Assembly: GCF_947039875.1 (NCBI RefSeq)
Contig: NZ_CAMRAN010000027.1
Coordinates: 1-54,924 of the forward strand
Direction: 5' to 3'
DNA length: 54,924 nucleotides
Source of the DNA: an uncultured Photobacterium sp.
Lineage (GTDB): Bacteria > Pseudomonadota > Gammaproteobacteria > Enterobacterales > Vibrionaceae
A program made the position numbers and the translations under genes. The notes below the pieces were generated by a model. That model saw only the letters and a list, made by a program, of their open reading frames with translations. It was not told the DNA's origin and did no database searches. This document shows positions 16,723 to 25,381 of this stretch, one piece after another (the stretch's first letter is position 1; every line of letters starts with the position of its first letter).

Positions 16723-17380
16723 AACCAGCACCTCGAACGGTATGAATTAAGCTCGGCTCTCCTTCTTGTTCTAACTTTTTACGTAAATTAGCAATATGTA
16801 CATCAATAACATTAGTTTTGGGGTCAAAATGGTAGCTCCAAACTGATTCAAACAGGCTCATTCGGGACACAACACTTTCAACGTGTTCCATTAAATATTG
16901 CAGCAACAAGAATTCTTTTTGTTGTAAATTAATCAGTCGAGAACCACGCCATACACGATGTGATTTAATATCTAAGCGTAAATCATCATAGCCATATTCA
17001 GACGAAACTGTTGCGGCTAATTGATTGCGTTTAACTAGAATATTGGCGCGAGCAATAAGTTCAGCTAAAGCAAAAGGCTTCGTCAGATAATCATCACTTC
17101 CCGATGTTAAACCGACAACACGATCTTCAACACTATCCATTGCACTTAATATCATTACTGGCGTGTAATTTTCCGTTGCTCTTAATGCTCCTAGCACTTT
17201 CAAACCATCTAATTGTGGTAACATTCGATCTAAAATAATCAACTGATATTCGCAACTTGTTGCCATCATTAAACCTTGATGACCATCTTCAGCTTCGTCT
17301 ACTACAAACCCGTGCTCGCGTAATCCTCTTGCAACAAATTCACGAGTAGTAAGATCATCTTCAATTATTAATATTTTCAT
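16703..17380 (-). CDS. OmpR-family response regulator
   Basis: 225 residues. The receiver domain has acidic residues IIEDD, phospho-Asp in LIILDRMLPQLDG and the conserved Lys in DDYLTKPF. The C-terminal winged helix ends FDPKTNVIDVHIANLRKKL and VRGAGYVLRRV. The sequence is nearest to the CusR/QseB side of the family, but I cannot assign a specific regulon. It is the first gene of a regulator-kinase operon, overlapping the kinase gene. nagE upstream is on the same strand but ends in its own terminator. Confidence 0.92.
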   Translation of the reverse strand: MKILIIEDDLTTREFVARGLREHGFVVDEAEDGHQGLMMATSCEYQLIILDRMLPQLDGLKVLGALRATENYTPVMILSAMDSVEDRVVGLTSGSDDYLTKPFALAELIARANILVKRNQLAATVSSEYGYDDLRLDIKSHRVWRGSRLINLQQKEFLLLQYLMEHVESVVSRMSLFESVWSYHFDPKTNVIDVHIANLRKKLEQEGEPSLIHTVRGAGYVLRRV

Positions 17381-17472
17381 TTCATGCCTAACCTAGAGCT
17401 AATCACTTCTTCATACTTTATTCGTAACGCGCCAGTATTATACACAGTCCACTTCTATTTTTTAGATATAAA

Positions 17473-17500
17473 AAACGGCCTACCAAAAGGTAGACCGTTT
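17473..17500 (-). terminator. Intrinsic terminator of nagE
   Basis: AAACGGCCTACC at 17473-17484 pairs with GGTAGACCGTTT at 17489-17500 with one mismatch and a 4-base loop. On the minus strand it is followed by a T-run. Confidence 0.85.
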
Positions 17501-17563
17501 AACGCGACCATAGGGGGAAGTTATGAAATCGCGAAGACTGTATTTATCCTAACTAATGATGAC

Positions 17564-18946
17564 TTAAAGTGCTTTCATTTGGTTAGCAATAATCTCAGCT
17601 TGTGGACCTAAAATAACTTGAAGGTTGTTTGAACCTACGTTAACCACACCCTTAGCGCCTAACTGTTTAAGTTTTGCATCATTGATGATTGAACGGTCAA
17701 CAATACCCAGACGAAGACGAGTGATACAAGCAGATATATCGGTTAGGTTATCTTTGCCACCTAGAGCTTCTAGGTATTGTACTGCTAAATCAGCTTTACT
17801 ATCTGAATCTGGATTTGAGTTTTCTGCTGGTGCATCTTCACGGCCCGGAGTTTTAAGATTGAACATCTTAATTGCACCAACAAAGATCACGAAGTAAAGC
17901 GCACCAACCACTAGACCCATTGGGATAATTTCCCATGAATTATGCGCTGCTGGAGCGTTAAAGTTCAGGATATAGTCAATCAAGCCAGATGAGAAGCTAA
18001 ACGCCATGTGGATATTAAGCATTGATGCAACAACAATACTAATACCCATTAAGATAGCGTGAACAACATACAAGCCAGGTGCTAGAAACATGAACATGAA
18101 TTCGATTGGTTCAGTGATACCAGTTAAGAATGCAGTTAATGCCACACTCAATAACATACCACCAACAACTTTCTTGTTCTCTTTCTTAGCCGTTACATAG
18201 AAAGCCAATGCCGCACTTGGAAGGCCGAACATTACTACAGGGAAGAAACCACTTAAAATACGTCCCGCAGATGGATCACCCGCAAAGAAACGTGAAATTT
18301 CCCCCGTAACTACTTGACCCGTTGCAGGATCAGTGTAGTTACCAAACACAAACCAAACCATAGTGTTAAGAATATGGTGCAGACCAAGTGGAATCAATAA
18401 ACGGTTAGCAACACCGTATACGAATTCGCCAGGTACACCACTGGTTAGAATCCATTGGCCTAAATGGTTAATACCACCTTGGATAGGAGGCCATACTACA
18501 CTGAATGCAAAAGCAAGAATCAATGCAACTAAACCAGTAATGATAGGAACAAAACGTTTACCACCAAAGAAACCTAAGAACTCTGGTAATTTGATTGCAT
18601 GGAAACGGTTGTATAACAGGCCTGCACACACACCAATAATGATACCACCCGCAACACCTGGGTCGACATCAGCATTAAGTGTCTTAATCGCAGCCATCAT
18701 AATGAAATAACCAACCGCTGCCGCAATTGCTGCTGCCGCTGAGTTATCTTTTGAGAAACCACCCGCAACACCCATTGCAAATAGAAGTGCTAAGTTGGTA
18801 AAAACCGCCTGACCACCCGCTGCAATAAAAGGTATATTTAATAGATCGGGTTGTCCAATACGCAATAAAATACCAGCAATAGGCAATACTGCGATTGGAA
18901 ACATTATCGCGTTTCCGAGCTTTTGGAAATGTCCAAGAATACTCAT
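17564..18946 (-). CDS. nagE: N-acetylglucosamine PTS enzyme IICB
   Basis: 460 residues from ATG 18946, which has GGAGAAGGGA just upstream; the ATG at 18958 lacks a ribosome-binding site. The EIIC domain (about 1-370) is a multi-helix glucose-superfamily channel, beginning GHFQKLGNAIMFPIAVLPIA and containing the conserved LTAFLTGITEPIEF. The EIIB domain (about 385-460) has the phospho-cysteine motif ISACITRLRL. There is no EIIA domain, so it depends on a separate EIIA (probably EIIA-Glc). Substrate N-acetylglucosamine is inferred from overall similarity; glucose or a related sugar is the main alternative. The long upstream region carries a strong palindrome at 19042-19067. Confidence 0.85.
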   Translation of the reverse strand: MSILGHFQKLGNAIMFPIAVLPIAGILLRIGQPDLLNIPFIAAGGQAVFTNLALLFAMGVAGGFSKDNSAAAAIAAAVGYFIMMAAIKTLNADVDPGVAGGIIIGVCAGLLYNRFHAIKLPEFLGFFGGKRFVPIITGLVALILAFAFSVVWPPIQGGINHLGQWILTSGVPGEFVYGVANRLLIPLGLHHILNTMVWFVFGNYTDPATGQVVTGEISRFFAGDPSAGRILSGFFPVVMFGLPSAALAFYVTAKKENKKVVGGMLLSVALTAFLTGITEPIEFMFMFLAPGLYVVHAILMGISIVVASMLNIHMAFSFSSGLIDYILNFNAPAAHNSWEIIPMGLVVGALYFVIFVGAIKMFNLKTPGREDAPAENSNPDSDSKADLAVQYLEALGGKDNLTDISACITRLRLGIVDRSIINDAKLKQLGAKGVVNVGSNNLQVILGPQAEIIANQMKAL

Positions 18947-19397
18947 TCCCTTCTCCATATCATTACATCAAAATTAATAAACAACATATGTCGTTTAAGC
19001 ATGTGCTAACCATACAGTAGTTAGCTAAACTTAGTTTAAGATAAACATTAAGTTTTCTTAATGTTTACTCATTTTCACGTGACAACCTTCACAATTTAAG
19101 AAAGCTCACAAAAAAACGCTCACAAACATTACAATTTTCACATTTTTACAACTTATAAGTTTGTGGGTTTTATGATAGTGGTTTATTGTATTATTGTTAA
19201 AAAAATAAAGAATATGAACCTTACCTGACAAATAAGTATAGATGTTGTTATTCGACGATTTTCTTAATGACATTAAGTACAATTTATGCGAAAAAGGCAG
19301 CCGTTCTAAATCATGAAAAAAATGTCCATTTTATGACAGCTTATCTTTTTTTATGGCTTACTTAATTATTACTAAATGACAAGATTGAACTCTCTCC
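18947..19397. other. Regulatory intergenic region nagE / PAP2
   Basis: No gene is seen. It is a divergent promoter region with the palindrome at 19042-19067, an 8-bp palindrome TCACGTGA at 19075-19082 and, further right, repeats of GCTCACAAA. On the minus strand these repeats read TTTGTGAGC and resemble CRP half-sites. No clear NagC box was recognised. Confidence 0.5.
19042..19067. promoter_or_regulatory. 26-base perfect palindrome upstream of nagE
   Basis: TAAACATTAAG-TTTT-CTTAATGTTTA, 11-bp arms. It lies about 95 bases before the nagE start. It could be a repressor operator or a hairpin in the nagE leader. It does not match the NagC or CRP consensus that I know. Confidence 0.5.
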
Positions 19398-20123
19398 ATG
19401 ATGACTTTTATATCTAAAAAATTACCTAATTTTTTTGCTTTAGGTTTATTTGCTATATTACTCTTTACCGCCATTCATATTTTCCCGATACCGGCATTCA
19501 CTACACCTGTCAGCAATCTAGCAGGCATCTCATTTGCGTTACTTACTGATAGTGCAGGCAGCCCATTTTTCCTAATCACAACCGCATTACTGTGTCTGTC
19601 ACCTGTTTTCATGCGGTTACCAAAGAAAACAATCACGAAAGTGTGGATTCAATTTGGTATTTTATTAGTATTAAGTTTTGTCACTAAAACAGTATTAAAA
19701 CACGAAACTGCTATTCCTCGCCCTTACAGCTATGAATTACAACGCTTACATTTAGTGGAATCTCCTGAAGCTTTCTACACATTAGATACAACCGCTAAAG
19801 ATAATGTTGTAAAAGAAGCCTCTGCTTATGTAAGCTCTTGGCGGTTACGTAGCTGGGAAGGTGAAACAAACTATTCTTTCCCTTCAGGCCATACTATTTT
19901 TGCTGCTATCTGTGTTTTATTCTGGGGTGGTTTCTTTATTCGCCGAGGTAAATATCTTTTAGCAGGAGGATTAATTGTTTGGGCAACAGGTGTGGGTATT
20001 AGCCGTTTATGGCTAGGAATGCACTTTCCTTCTGATGTCATGGGCTCAATACTTGCCGCGACAGTACTTTACTTCTTTGTTCCTGAGTGGGATGAAAACG
20101 CGAAGAAAAGCAAAAAACAATAG
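19398..20123 (+). CDS. PAP2-family membrane phosphatase
   Basis: 241 residues with several membrane helices. The three phosphatase motifs are present: K-x6-RP as KHETAIPRP, PSGH, and SR-x5-H-x3-D as SRLWLGMHFPSD. The spacing and the size are like PgpB, which dephosphorylates phosphatidylglycerol phosphate and undecaprenyl pyrophosphate at the inner membrane. The exact lipid substrate is inferred. It is a single gene with its own terminator. Confidence 0.88.
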   Translation: MMTFISKKLPNFFALGLFAILLFTAIHIFPIPAFTTPVSNLAGISFALLTDSAGSPFFLITTALLCLSPVFMRLPKKTITKVWIQFGILLVLSFVTKTVLKHETAIPRPYSYELQRLHLVESPEAFYTLDTTAKDNVVKEASAYVSSWRLRSWEGETNYSFPSGHTIFAAICVLFWGGFFIRRGKYLLAGGLIVWATGVGISRLWLGMHFPSDVMGSILAATVLYFFVPEWDENAKKSKKQ

Positions 20124-20151
20124 TAAAGTAACTACCACTACCATTTAAAAC

Positions 20152-20184
20152 GGCTCATTGCATTATGCTATGAGCCTTTTTTTT
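20152..20184 (+). terminator. Intrinsic terminator
   Basis: GGCTCATTGC at 20152-20161 pairs with GCTATGAGCC at 20167-20176 apart from one mismatch, followed by T8. It ends the PAP2 gene. Confidence 0.88.
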
Positions 20185-20204
20185 AAAGAATAGACAACGT
20201 TATA

Positions 20205-20567
20205 TCACACCTCACTAATGCTTGGCTTATATTCATACTCAACAACAAGTTGATTACCGACATACGTTACCTTCTTAATTTCACCATCAAAGATAAAAGT
20301 ATTCTTAACGATAGAATTTGCTAACGATCCTTTTTGTACGGCTTCACGTAACGAAGGAAGTATTAAAACGGGATCAATATTTAAAATGCCACAAAAATCA
20401 TTAACAAACTGGTGCTGAATAACAGCATCCCCTCGCAGAATGTCTGAAAATTCAAGTTGCGTTAGCTCTAGCTTTTTAGCCATTTCAATTTGAGTTATAC
20501 GCATTTTTGCTTTATAGCTCATCCATGTATCGTGCAAAACTCGACGATCTTTTTCAGTATATTGCAT
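20205..20567 (-). CDS. XRE-like helix-turn-helix protein
   Basis: 120 residues from ATG 20567, preceded by AGGA at six bases; a longer frame from 20609 has no ribosome-binding site. An XRE-type HTH covers about residues 10-70 (SYKAKMRITQIEMAKKLELT then FSDILRG), and the remainder is a short beta-rich tail ending VEYEYKPSISEV. It probably binds DNA as a cytoplasmic dimer. The target is unknown. It stands alone between convergent PAP2 and divergent Cys-rich genes. Confidence 0.75.
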   Translation of the reverse strand: MQYTEKDRRVLHDTWMSYKAKMRITQIEMAKKLELTQLEFSDILRGDAVIQHQFVNDFCGILNIDPVLILPSLREAVQKGSLANSIVKNTFIFDGEIKKVTYVGNQLVVEYEYKPSISEV

Positions 20568-20796
20568 TTTTTTTCCTAAAAGCGCTTTCAATACATTGAA
20601 TAAACCCAACGTTATTCATCACATTACGCAAGGTGAATTTAAACGAATTGATTTTTTTCATCCATAAGTTAGCTGTAAGAATATGTGTCAGCCATTCATA
20701 CAGCAATGTAATATAGGTATATTTAATACTTTATTACAAGTTATTCATTGTTGAATTGCGTATTAAACCTATAATACACAAAAATTATAAAGGATA

Positions 20797-21153
20797 ATGA
20801 AACTAAAGATGCTACGTTCTTGGTTATATTTTATTGTACATAGTGTGCTAATCATCACTGTATTCATCAATACAGCGTATGCACACATGACAACAATAAC
20901 ACCAATGCCAATAACTCATTGTAGCGAGATAAAAATGGTCAGTTGTTGCGATAATTCAGAAACTATGACCAATGCTCTTACCACTGATTGCAACGATGAC
21001 TGTAATAATACTGATTGTTCATCACAGCATCAGCCAGCGTTGCTCTCTAACTTTAGTTTTCAATCCCTCCATAGTACCGAAATACTCATAAGTGCTTTGT
21101 GTCACTCCCCTCGTTATTATCATGAGCCCTTGCTAAAACCGCCAATGGCGTAA
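20797..21153 (+). CDS. Cys/His-rich exported protein, probably metal-linked
   Basis: 118 residues, start with AAAGGATA immediately upstream. A signal peptide runs to about residue 29 (FINTAYA). The mature protein has many Cys and His residues (SCCDNSE, DCNDDCNNTDCSSQH) and ends PRYYHEPLLKPPMA, resembling small periplasmic copper-associated proteins. The next gene encodes a DUF411 copper-linked protein on the same strand 88 bases on, so a copper-handling pair is likely. The family is not firmly recognised. Confidence 0.65.
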   Translation: MKLKMLRSWLYFIVHSVLIITVFINTAYAHMTTITPMPITHCSEIKMVSCCDNSETMTNALTTDCNDDCNNTDCSSQHQPALLSNFSFQSLHSTEILISALCHSPRYYHEPLLKPPMA

Positions 21154-21241
21154 GTGCTTCACTATATTTATCCACTTACTTACATCATTTATTTGCAGCC
21201 ATAGTTTAATGGTATGCATCGCGTTATTTAGGAATATTATT

Positions 21242-21703
21242 ATGATCATCAAACATACTTTATTAGCTTGTGCTCTTTTTGTTTCAGCAACTACCGTTGC
21301 GGAAACTACACCAACAGCATCACCAATAATCAAAGGCACGAATTACTTATCTCCCTACTGTGGCTGTTGTAAAGAATGGGTCGCACATATGAAAGATAAT
21401 GGCTTTGAGTTAGAAAACGTTTACCAAGAAAACCTAACGCCAACAAAAATAAGACTGGGTGTATTACCTGAATATGCATCTTGCCATACAGCCCAAATTG
21501 AAGGCTATACCTTTGAAGGTCATATTCCTGCTGCGGATATCAAACGCTTTTTAGCAAGTAAGCCTACACGTATGAAAGGATTGGCTGTTGGTGGAATGCC
21601 TGTAGGATCACCGGGGATGGAATATGGCGATCAGAAAGACAGTTATAATGTGGTCGCTTTTGATGATAAAGGTCGAACAATGGTATGGGCTCAACATAAT
21701 TAA
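21242..21703 (+). CDS. DUF411 periplasmic copper-binding protein
   Basis: 153 residues from ATG 21242, preceded by AGGA; the product then starts with a signal peptide (IIKHTLLACALFVSATTVA). The DUF411 signature is complete: YCGCCKEWVAHMKDNGFE, then LPEYASCHTAQIEGYTFEGH and VGGMPVGSPGMEYG. The Cys, His and Met residues in these segments are the likely copper ligands. Members of this family occur in copper- and silver-resistance clusters. It follows the Cys-rich exported gene and is probably co-transcribed with it. Confidence 0.88.
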   Translation: MIIKHTLLACALFVSATTVAETTPTASPIIKGTNYLSPYCGCCKEWVAHMKDNGFELENVYQENLTPTKIRLGVLPEYASCHTAQIEGYTFEGHIPAADIKRFLASKPTRMKGLAVGGMPVGSPGMEYGDQKDSYNVVAFDDKGRTMVWAQHN

Positions 21704-21752
21704 TCATACGCATCTATTGCCTTGTCATTAAACAGTAATAATGAAATAAAAA

Positions 21753-21804
21753 AAGCCCGTTGAGCTTGTTTTAACTCAAAAGAGATAAACACATCAACGG
21801 GCTT
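21753..21804. terminator. Bidirectional terminator-like inverted repeat
   Basis: AAGCCCGTTGA at 21753-21763 pairs with TCAACGGGCTT at 21794-21804, an 11-bp perfect stem with a 30-base loop that contains a competing small hairpin (TTGAG / CTCAA). It is between convergent genes. Confidence 0.75.
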
Positions 21805-21819
21805 ATTTATTGGATTCTG

Positions 21820-22779
21820 TTACTGAAATAAAGCTCGATTAGGGTCATCATTTTCTGCCCATAATGGATCTAATTCGCGTTTTTCAAAGTAAATTTGTAA
21901 GCCATTAAAATAAGTAAAAGCTGTCAACTCTGAATCTTTACCAAAATGTTCAAAAAATACGTCTTCGTGATCCGCTAACTCGACCAGCGTTTGAATACCC
22001 TGCTCTAATGCCCATTGAATCGCAGGAGGTGCAATAATAGTCCGATACAGCATCAATTGTTTAATATCAGCTAATGCGATTTTACGTCGTTCTTGCACTA
22101 CACGGTGTGACACCTGCGCATTCGCCTGCTCTTCTGCCAGTAACGCTCGTAGGCTCGCTAAGCTTGATTCACGTTCGGCTGTCGAATAGCCATAAGTCGT
22201 TTTACAAAAACGTAAGGCATAAGGCATTTTTTCACGCCCCACCAACTCAATCACTTGCTCAAGGTAAGGCTGTGGAATCGCATACAACGCAGCTAACTGA
22301 GTTACAGCGTGGTTTAAGCTAGTATAGATAATGCCATCATATTCAAATTGAAATGTTGTCGTCACATCATAGCAAGGCAAGCCATCAATATTAATTGCCC
22401 ATCCCGCGTAATTAACCCGATCTTTGGCGATTTCAAACATTTTCCAGCCACTAAGACGGAAACCTTCTAGAGCTTTACCATCCATTTCTGATGATTCAAG
22501 TTCTTCTTTGGTCCAATTAACACCAATTTGAAGATGCTTATGGTATTTCTTATGCAGTTGTTGTTTCACTTTGTCGCGCAATAAATCTAAGCTACTGACC
22601 TTTACCGCGTTAGCAAAAGCAAAACACTCTTGGCAACACGGCAGCATAATCGGCAAGGACTGATTATCATAATTTGGGACAGCCATAAAAGCATGACTAT
22701 CAAAATACGGTTCACCGCAAAACCAGCAGGTATGACGGTAGTCAAAAGGCACATCAATATTATGGTATGAAGAAGTCAT
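21820..22779 (-). CDS. Unknown protein with N-terminal zinc ribbon
   Basis: 319 residues, soluble. Two CxxC-type knuckles, CWFCGEPYFDSH and CCQECFAF, in the first 60 residues look like a zinc-binding treble-clef or HNH-like module without an obvious catalytic His-Asn-His. The rest is helical and ends with DENDPNRALFQ-like acidic sequence. I recognise it only as a conserved Vibrionaceae protein of unknown function. Start ATG 22779. Convergent with the DUF411 gene and followed upstream by the MarR gene on the same strand, 65 bases away. Confidence 0.65.
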   Translation of the reverse strand: MTSSYHNIDVPFDYRHTCWFCGEPYFDSHAFMAVPNYDNQSLPIMLPCCQECFAFANAVKVSSLDLLRDKVKQQLHKKYHKHLQIGVNWTKEELESSEMDGKALEGFRLSGWKMFEIAKDRVNYAGWAINIDGLPCYDVTTTFQFEYDGIIYTSLNHAVTQLAALYAIPQPYLEQVIELVGREKMPYALRFCKTTYGYSTAERESSLASLRALLAEEQANAQVSHRVVQERRKIALADIKQLMLYRTIIAPPAIQWALEQGIQTLVELADHEDVFFEHFGKDSELTAFTYFNGLQIYFEKRELDPLWAENDDPNRALFQ

Positions 22780-22844
22780 TTATCTGCTATTTGTAAGTTA
22801 AAGTACGTTGAGTATTATGCAAAGACTGCTCCCCAACAACAAGG

Positions 22845-23273
22845 TTATTTATGACGAAGATTATCCGTCATTTTATCGGCTAACTGTTGAAAGACAGCTA
22901 TCTCATCAGAGCTAATATGCTTTGTTATTTTTTCTTCCATTGCATTATCAATCACAGCCAACTTTGCAACAATTTTTACACCACGTTCGGTAACACATAA
23001 ATACGAACTTCGCTTGTCTGTTGGATTCGCTATTTTAGTAATAAATTCTTTTTCTATTAATGTGTTAACTAAACGAGTGATTTGTGCTTTATCGCGTTCT
23101 AACATTGTTGCTATATCAATAGCGGTACAGGGTGTCATTTTGTTAATGATCTTAATCACTCGAACATGCATCGGCGTCACACCGAGATCAAGTTGTTCAA
23201 TCTGTTCATGCAATTGACGTTTTAACGCATGTACCAATTGAAATAAGTTATCTAGCGTTTTGTTATTAGCCAT
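22845..23273 (-). CDS. MarR-family transcriptional regulator
   Basis: 142 residues. The winged helix is clear: MHVRVIKIINKMTPCTAIDI, then LERDKAQITRLVNTLIEKEF and the wing NPTDKRSSYLCVTERG. There is no conserved Cys of the OhrR redox type in the N terminus. The gene is divergent from a DUF3861 gene, and two palindromes in the 107-base spacer are its probable operators, so it likely represses both. Confidence 0.88.
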   Translation of the reverse strand: MANNKTLDNLFQLVHALKRQLHEQIEQLDLGVTPMHVRVIKIINKMTPCTAIDIATMLERDKAQITRLVNTLIEKEFITKIANPTDKRSSYLCVTERGVKIVAKLAVIDNAMEEKITKHISSDEIAVFQQLADKMTDNLRHK

Positions 23274-23301
23274 TACATTTCCTTCGTGTCGATAAATATA
23301 T

Positions 23302-23347
23302 AGTTGACAAAATCAACTAAAATTAAGTATAGTTGACATTATCAACC
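23302..23347. promoter_or_regulatory. Twin MarR operators
   Basis: AGTTGACAAAATCAACT at 23302-23318 and AGTTGACATTATCAACC at 23331-23347 are tandem palindromes (AGTTGA-N5-TCAACT type) whose starts are 29 bases apart. TTGACA inside each doubles as a -35 box; one pairs with TATAGT at 23328-23333, 18 bases on. Binding would block the plus-strand promoters. Confidence 0.75.
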
Positions 23348-23380
23348 ACGCTTCACTTTATTTCAAATAAGAGTCCAATT

Positions 23381-23680
23381 ATGTCTAATAAAAAAAACTA
23401 TCGAATTACCATTGAAGAAGTAGAATCTCAATCAACTATCGCCCAAACCATACAGTTTGAATTTCAAGATAGAGAAGATCTGTTTAAGATCGTTGAAAAT
23501 TTAAAAAAAGGCAGTGAATTAGATGCAATACAAGCAACAAGAGTCGGTGTTGCTTTACGGTTATTAGGTCCAGTGATGATGAACCGTAAACATCCGCTTT
23601 TTGCTGATTTTATGCCTCACTTTAAAACATTTATGCAATCACTTAAAAATACCGTTAAACAATCATTAATTGATAAGTAA
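23381..23680 (+). CDS. DUF3861 protein
   Basis: 99 residues from ATG 23381, which gives the family N terminus (KKNYRITIEEVES); a frame from 23333 would lie on the operators. It is a small soluble protein: beta strands followed by helices ending FMQSLKNTVKQSL. Function unknown. It is controlled, by position and operators, by the divergent MarR protein. Confidence 0.8.
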   Translation: MSNKKNYRITIEEVESQSTIAQTIQFEFQDREDLFKIVENLKKGSELDAIQATRVGVALRLLGPVMMNRKHPLFADFMPHFKTFMQSLKNTVKQSLIDK

Positions 23681-23861
23681 TTTCATCGGGTTAAACACCC
23701 TTTTTACAAGCTAAAAACATCAATACCGAGACTAAGTTGCGCATAATATTAAACGACTCATTAATTAATGTTGTCGCGATCTGAATATTGGTTTTATTTA
23801 CTTGCTAATGATCTTTTTTTAAATACACTCGCGCGACATTTATTTTGTCCGTGATCCTTAC

Positions 23862-24242
23862 ATGAAAAAACTAATGGTTAGCTCAATGTTAGCCTCAACA
23901 CTGTTATTAAGTGGCTGTGTCACTTTTCCTACGACAGAATCAGCCAAAGTTGGTGTCATTTGGGATGATACAAAAGCAATTGAAAACTGTGAGCGCTTAG
24001 GTATTGTATATGGCTCAGAAGGCCATTTTTATGACTATTGGTTCCATGCTGACAAAGACATGGTATGGGGAGCAATAAACCAAATGCGCATTAAGGCGGC
24101 AGCATTAGGTGCAAATACCGTGTATCTCTATCAACCGCTAGATTTTTCTAGCTCTGTGACTATGTTTGCTAATGCCTATCTATGCCAGCAACCAAAAACC
24201 GCCTCTGCCACCAAGCTTGAAGTAATACCTGATTCTAAATAA
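23862..24242 (+). CDS. DUF4156 lipoprotein
   Basis: 126 residues. A lipoprotein signal with lipobox LLSGC puts the lipid-modified Cys at residue 19. The mature part has Cys43 and a C-terminal Cys in AYLCQQP, and NQMRIKAAALGANTVYLY, typical of DUF4156. It is expected in the outer membrane or periplasm. Function unknown. No nearby partner is evident. Confidence 0.8.
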   Translation: MKKLMVSSMLASTLLLSGCVTFPTTESAKVGVIWDDTKAIENCERLGIVYGSEGHFYDYWFHADKDMVWGAINQMRIKAAALGANTVYLYQPLDFSSSVTMFANAYLCQQPKTASATKLEVIPDSK

Positions 24243-24385
24243 CACCATAACAGTTCTTGGTTTCGCATTCTTGTGCCAAATTGTGAATTTAACACCGATT
24301 CACACTGTTATCACAATTACATGCTTGTAGTATGAGTCCATAAAGCGGTAAAATATGTGCCCTCTTTTAGTCATGAGAATGTTTA

Positions 24386-25084
24386 ATGTCAGAACAGAAG
24401 CGAAAGGCCCTCAAGAAAATCGCAAAATGCCTTGAGTTGGGTAATTCAGCAAATGTAAACGAAGCAGCCCAAGCCATTCGTATGGCTCACCGCCTCATGC
24501 TCAAATATGGTCTAGAAAAAGACGATATTGAATTCATTAAGATGGGAAAAACTAAGTCAAAAACACTATTACCAACGGATATTAGCCCACAAATTCTAAA
24601 AATCATTCGTGGTATTAATCGTCGCTTTGGGGTTGAGTGCGTTCTAACTAATTACAAAGGCTTAAAACAAGCAGAGTTTATTGGTGCTGCTGAGCGTGCT
24701 ATTTTTGCCGCTTTTGCATTTGATATTGTTTACCGCGAAATGAACCAGCAAACAGGTCAATTCCGTAATAGCTTTGCAGGAACAGGCACAAGTACATCTG
24801 AAGTTACTCGCCGCGTATCATCATTTTTAGCGGGTTGGCTTGAAGGTGCATTAGAAAAACTGCCTGTATTAAATACCGATGATGATCACGATCAGCGTAT
24901 GGCAAACTACATTGATAAACAGTTTGAAAATTTAGATCGTGAAACCTTTAAAAAACAACTTCAAGAAGCGATGAAAGCACTGACAGATGATTATGAAAAA
25001 GGCATGAAAAAAGGCCGTTCTATTTCCGTTAACCGTCCAGTAGGTGGTGCCAGTGCACAACAAGAGCTTAAACGCTTAAACTAA
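24386..25084 (+). CDS. DUF2786 protein
   Basis: 232 residues, soluble. The N-terminal DUF2786 segment is KALKKIAKCLELGNSANVNE with AAQAIRMAHRLMLKYGL. The middle (VLTNYKGLKQAEFIGAAERA) and a C-terminal basic tail follow. DUF2786 proteins are found in phages and bacteria with no settled function. It is monocistronic, with a terminator just after the stop. Confidence 0.82.
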   Translation: MSEQKRKALKKIAKCLELGNSANVNEAAQAIRMAHRLMLKYGLEKDDIEFIKMGKTKSKTLLPTDISPQILKIIRGINRRFGVECVLTNYKGLKQAEFIGAAERAIFAAFAFDIVYREMNQQTGQFRNSFAGTGTSTSEVTRRVSSFLAGWLEGALEKLPVLNTDDDHDQRMANYIDKQFENLDRETFKKQLQEAMKALTDDYEKGMKKGRSISVNRPVGGASAQQELKRLN

Positions 25085-25103
25085 ATTTGTCGTTTCTAAA
25101 CAA

Positions 25104-25130
25104 AAAGTCGCTTTTGCGGCTTTTTTTTTA
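25104..25130 (+). terminator. Intrinsic terminator
   Basis: AAAGTCGC at 25104-25111, loop TTTT, GCGGCTTT at 25116-25123 with one G-U pair, then a long T-run. It ends the DUF2786 gene. Confidence 0.85.
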
Positions 25131-25381
25131 TAAATACGTCTTGCCATAGCCTGTTATAGCAATAAAGAGTGTATGATTTATTTATAGTTAAACATCCCAA
25201 TTGAACAATAAAAGCACCACTAAACTTCCCTTATTAGTATCTAACCATAGCTTTTTGAACAAGTCGTTTAAAAAAACGGCAAAAGAATCAGTTTCAATGT
25301 AAGAACGTCAAAGAAGTGAGATTTATCTCTCATTTTTATGATAGAATGAATCAAAATCCCTTATTTCTATAGCCTTTAGAC

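Noticed and set aside
23833..23851. GACATTTATTTTGTC upstream of the DUF4156 lipoprotein gene, resembling the 9346-9362 palindrome
   Set aside because: The half-sites are four bases further apart and there is no -24/-12 element or related function nearby.
25265..25278. CGTTT-AAAA-AAACG repeat upstream of gsk as a PurR site
   Set aside because: The arms are only five bases and the centre does not fit the PurR consensus.
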